This document shows positions 55,246 through 55,396 of a stretch of DNA of 55,396 nt, piece by piece (the first letter of the stretch is position 1; every line of letters starts with the position of its first letter). The notes under the pieces are model-generated. The model ran no database searches. It saw only the letters and a program-made list of their open reading frames with translations, and was not told where the DNA came from. The position numbers and the translations under genes are program-made. This DNA comes from an uncultured Schlesneria sp. (GTDB lineage: Bacteria > Planctomycetota > Planctomycetia > Planctomycetales > Planctomycetaceae): assembly GCA_903834925.1 (NCBI GenBank), contig CAILLA010000231.1, positions 1 through 55,396 on the forward strand. Reading direction: 5' to 3'.

Positions 55246-55396
55246 TCATCGCTCCGCGTGATGAGCATTCGTCGGAACCGATTCAATCGTTGCGTCAGCC
55301 TCGGAACAAATTCTGTGTTTGAATTCCTGAATTGAAAAACATGCTGAATTTGTATTCGCCTGGTTCTCGAACGATGCTCATCACGCGGAGCGATGA
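55246..55396. mobile_element. MITE-like element with 23-bp perfect terminal inverted repeats
   Basis: The sequence at 55246-55268 (TCATCGCTCCGCGTGATGAG plus CAT) is exactly inverted at 55374-55396, the window end. The repeats extend imperfectly inward for another 10-12 bases (CGTTCGAGAACC versus CGTCGGAACC). The 105 bases between have no coding capacity. The element might continue past the window edge. No target-site duplication can be checked. Confidence 0.65.

Noticed and set aside
1-55396. tRNA or rRNA genes
   Set aside because: I looked for T-loop-like GGTTCGA.TC stretches with a matching acceptor stem; isolated hits lie in coding regions or repeats and do not fold as a cloverleaf.

Overview
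The window reads as chromosomal DNA of a planctomycete, most likely of the Planctomycetaceae (a Schlesneria- or Gimesia-like organism; the genus is a guess). The evidence is a combination of families typical of that phylum: two secreted DUF1501 proteins with Tat signals, a PEP-CTERM protein, a planctomycete-type ECF sigma factor followed by a serine/threonine kinase with TPR repeats, a rhomboid homologue with a helical tail, and a very long tandem UvrA. Genes are mostly single or in pairs, on both strands, with moderately long intergenic regions that carry several families of short dispersed repeats.

Layout. 1-453: repeat-rich non-coding DNA. 454-4966 (-): RND efflux pump and its membrane-fusion protein. 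5148-8176 (+): TPR protein and a ComM/YifB-type AAA ATPase. 8182-9612 (-): DUF1501 protein. 9761-14493 (-): three-gene ABC-2 transporter operon (large membrane protein, ATPase, permease). 14910-24349: mostly single housekeeping or envelope genes (SnoaL-like domain, multi-TM protein, surE, hisF, S1/P1 nuclease, CapD-type sugar-nucleotide epimerase/dehydratase, secreted metallo-beta-lactamase-fold protein, biotin ligase). 24576-32165 (-): a 2,529-residue UvrA made of two complete UvrA units plus a C-terminal extension that is itself internally duplicated. 32397-42856: lipoprotein, nadB, 2Fe-2S ferredoxin, small membrane proteins, second DUF1501 protein, double-GNAT protein, transketolase, YfcE-like phosphoesterase, BFD-like protein. 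43029-44051: truncated SMP-30-like gene and a RidA-family gene. 44052-46902: almost gene-poor stretch with decamer arrays, MITE-like elements and one PEP-CTERM gene. 46903-50653 (-): ECF sigma / Ser-Thr kinase pair. 50688-52548 (-): rhomboid homologue lacking its catalytic residues, and a coiled-coil membrane protein. 53053-55148 (+): MFS transporter and a small conserved protein. The right edge cuts a MITE-like inverted-repeat element.

How the genes work together. The clear functional units are the RND/MFP pump (no outer-membrane partner here), the ABC-2 operon, and the sigma/kinase signalling pair. A stretch of about 50 bp upstream of the PEP-CTERM gene is closely matched by the stretch between the sigma and kinase genes, which suggests a shared regulator. 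Most of the remaining genes are unlinked housekeeping functions (NAD, histidine, biotin, pentose phosphate, DNA repair).

The most unusual items are the giant UvrA with its duplicated extension of unknown function, a two-hairpin dispersed repeat family sitting mainly at gene 3' ends with partly covarying stems, an array of nine 10-bp units in exact helical phase, and the PEP-CTERM/kinase shared leader motif. No tRNA, rRNA, CRISPR array, insertion sequence or phage gene was seen.
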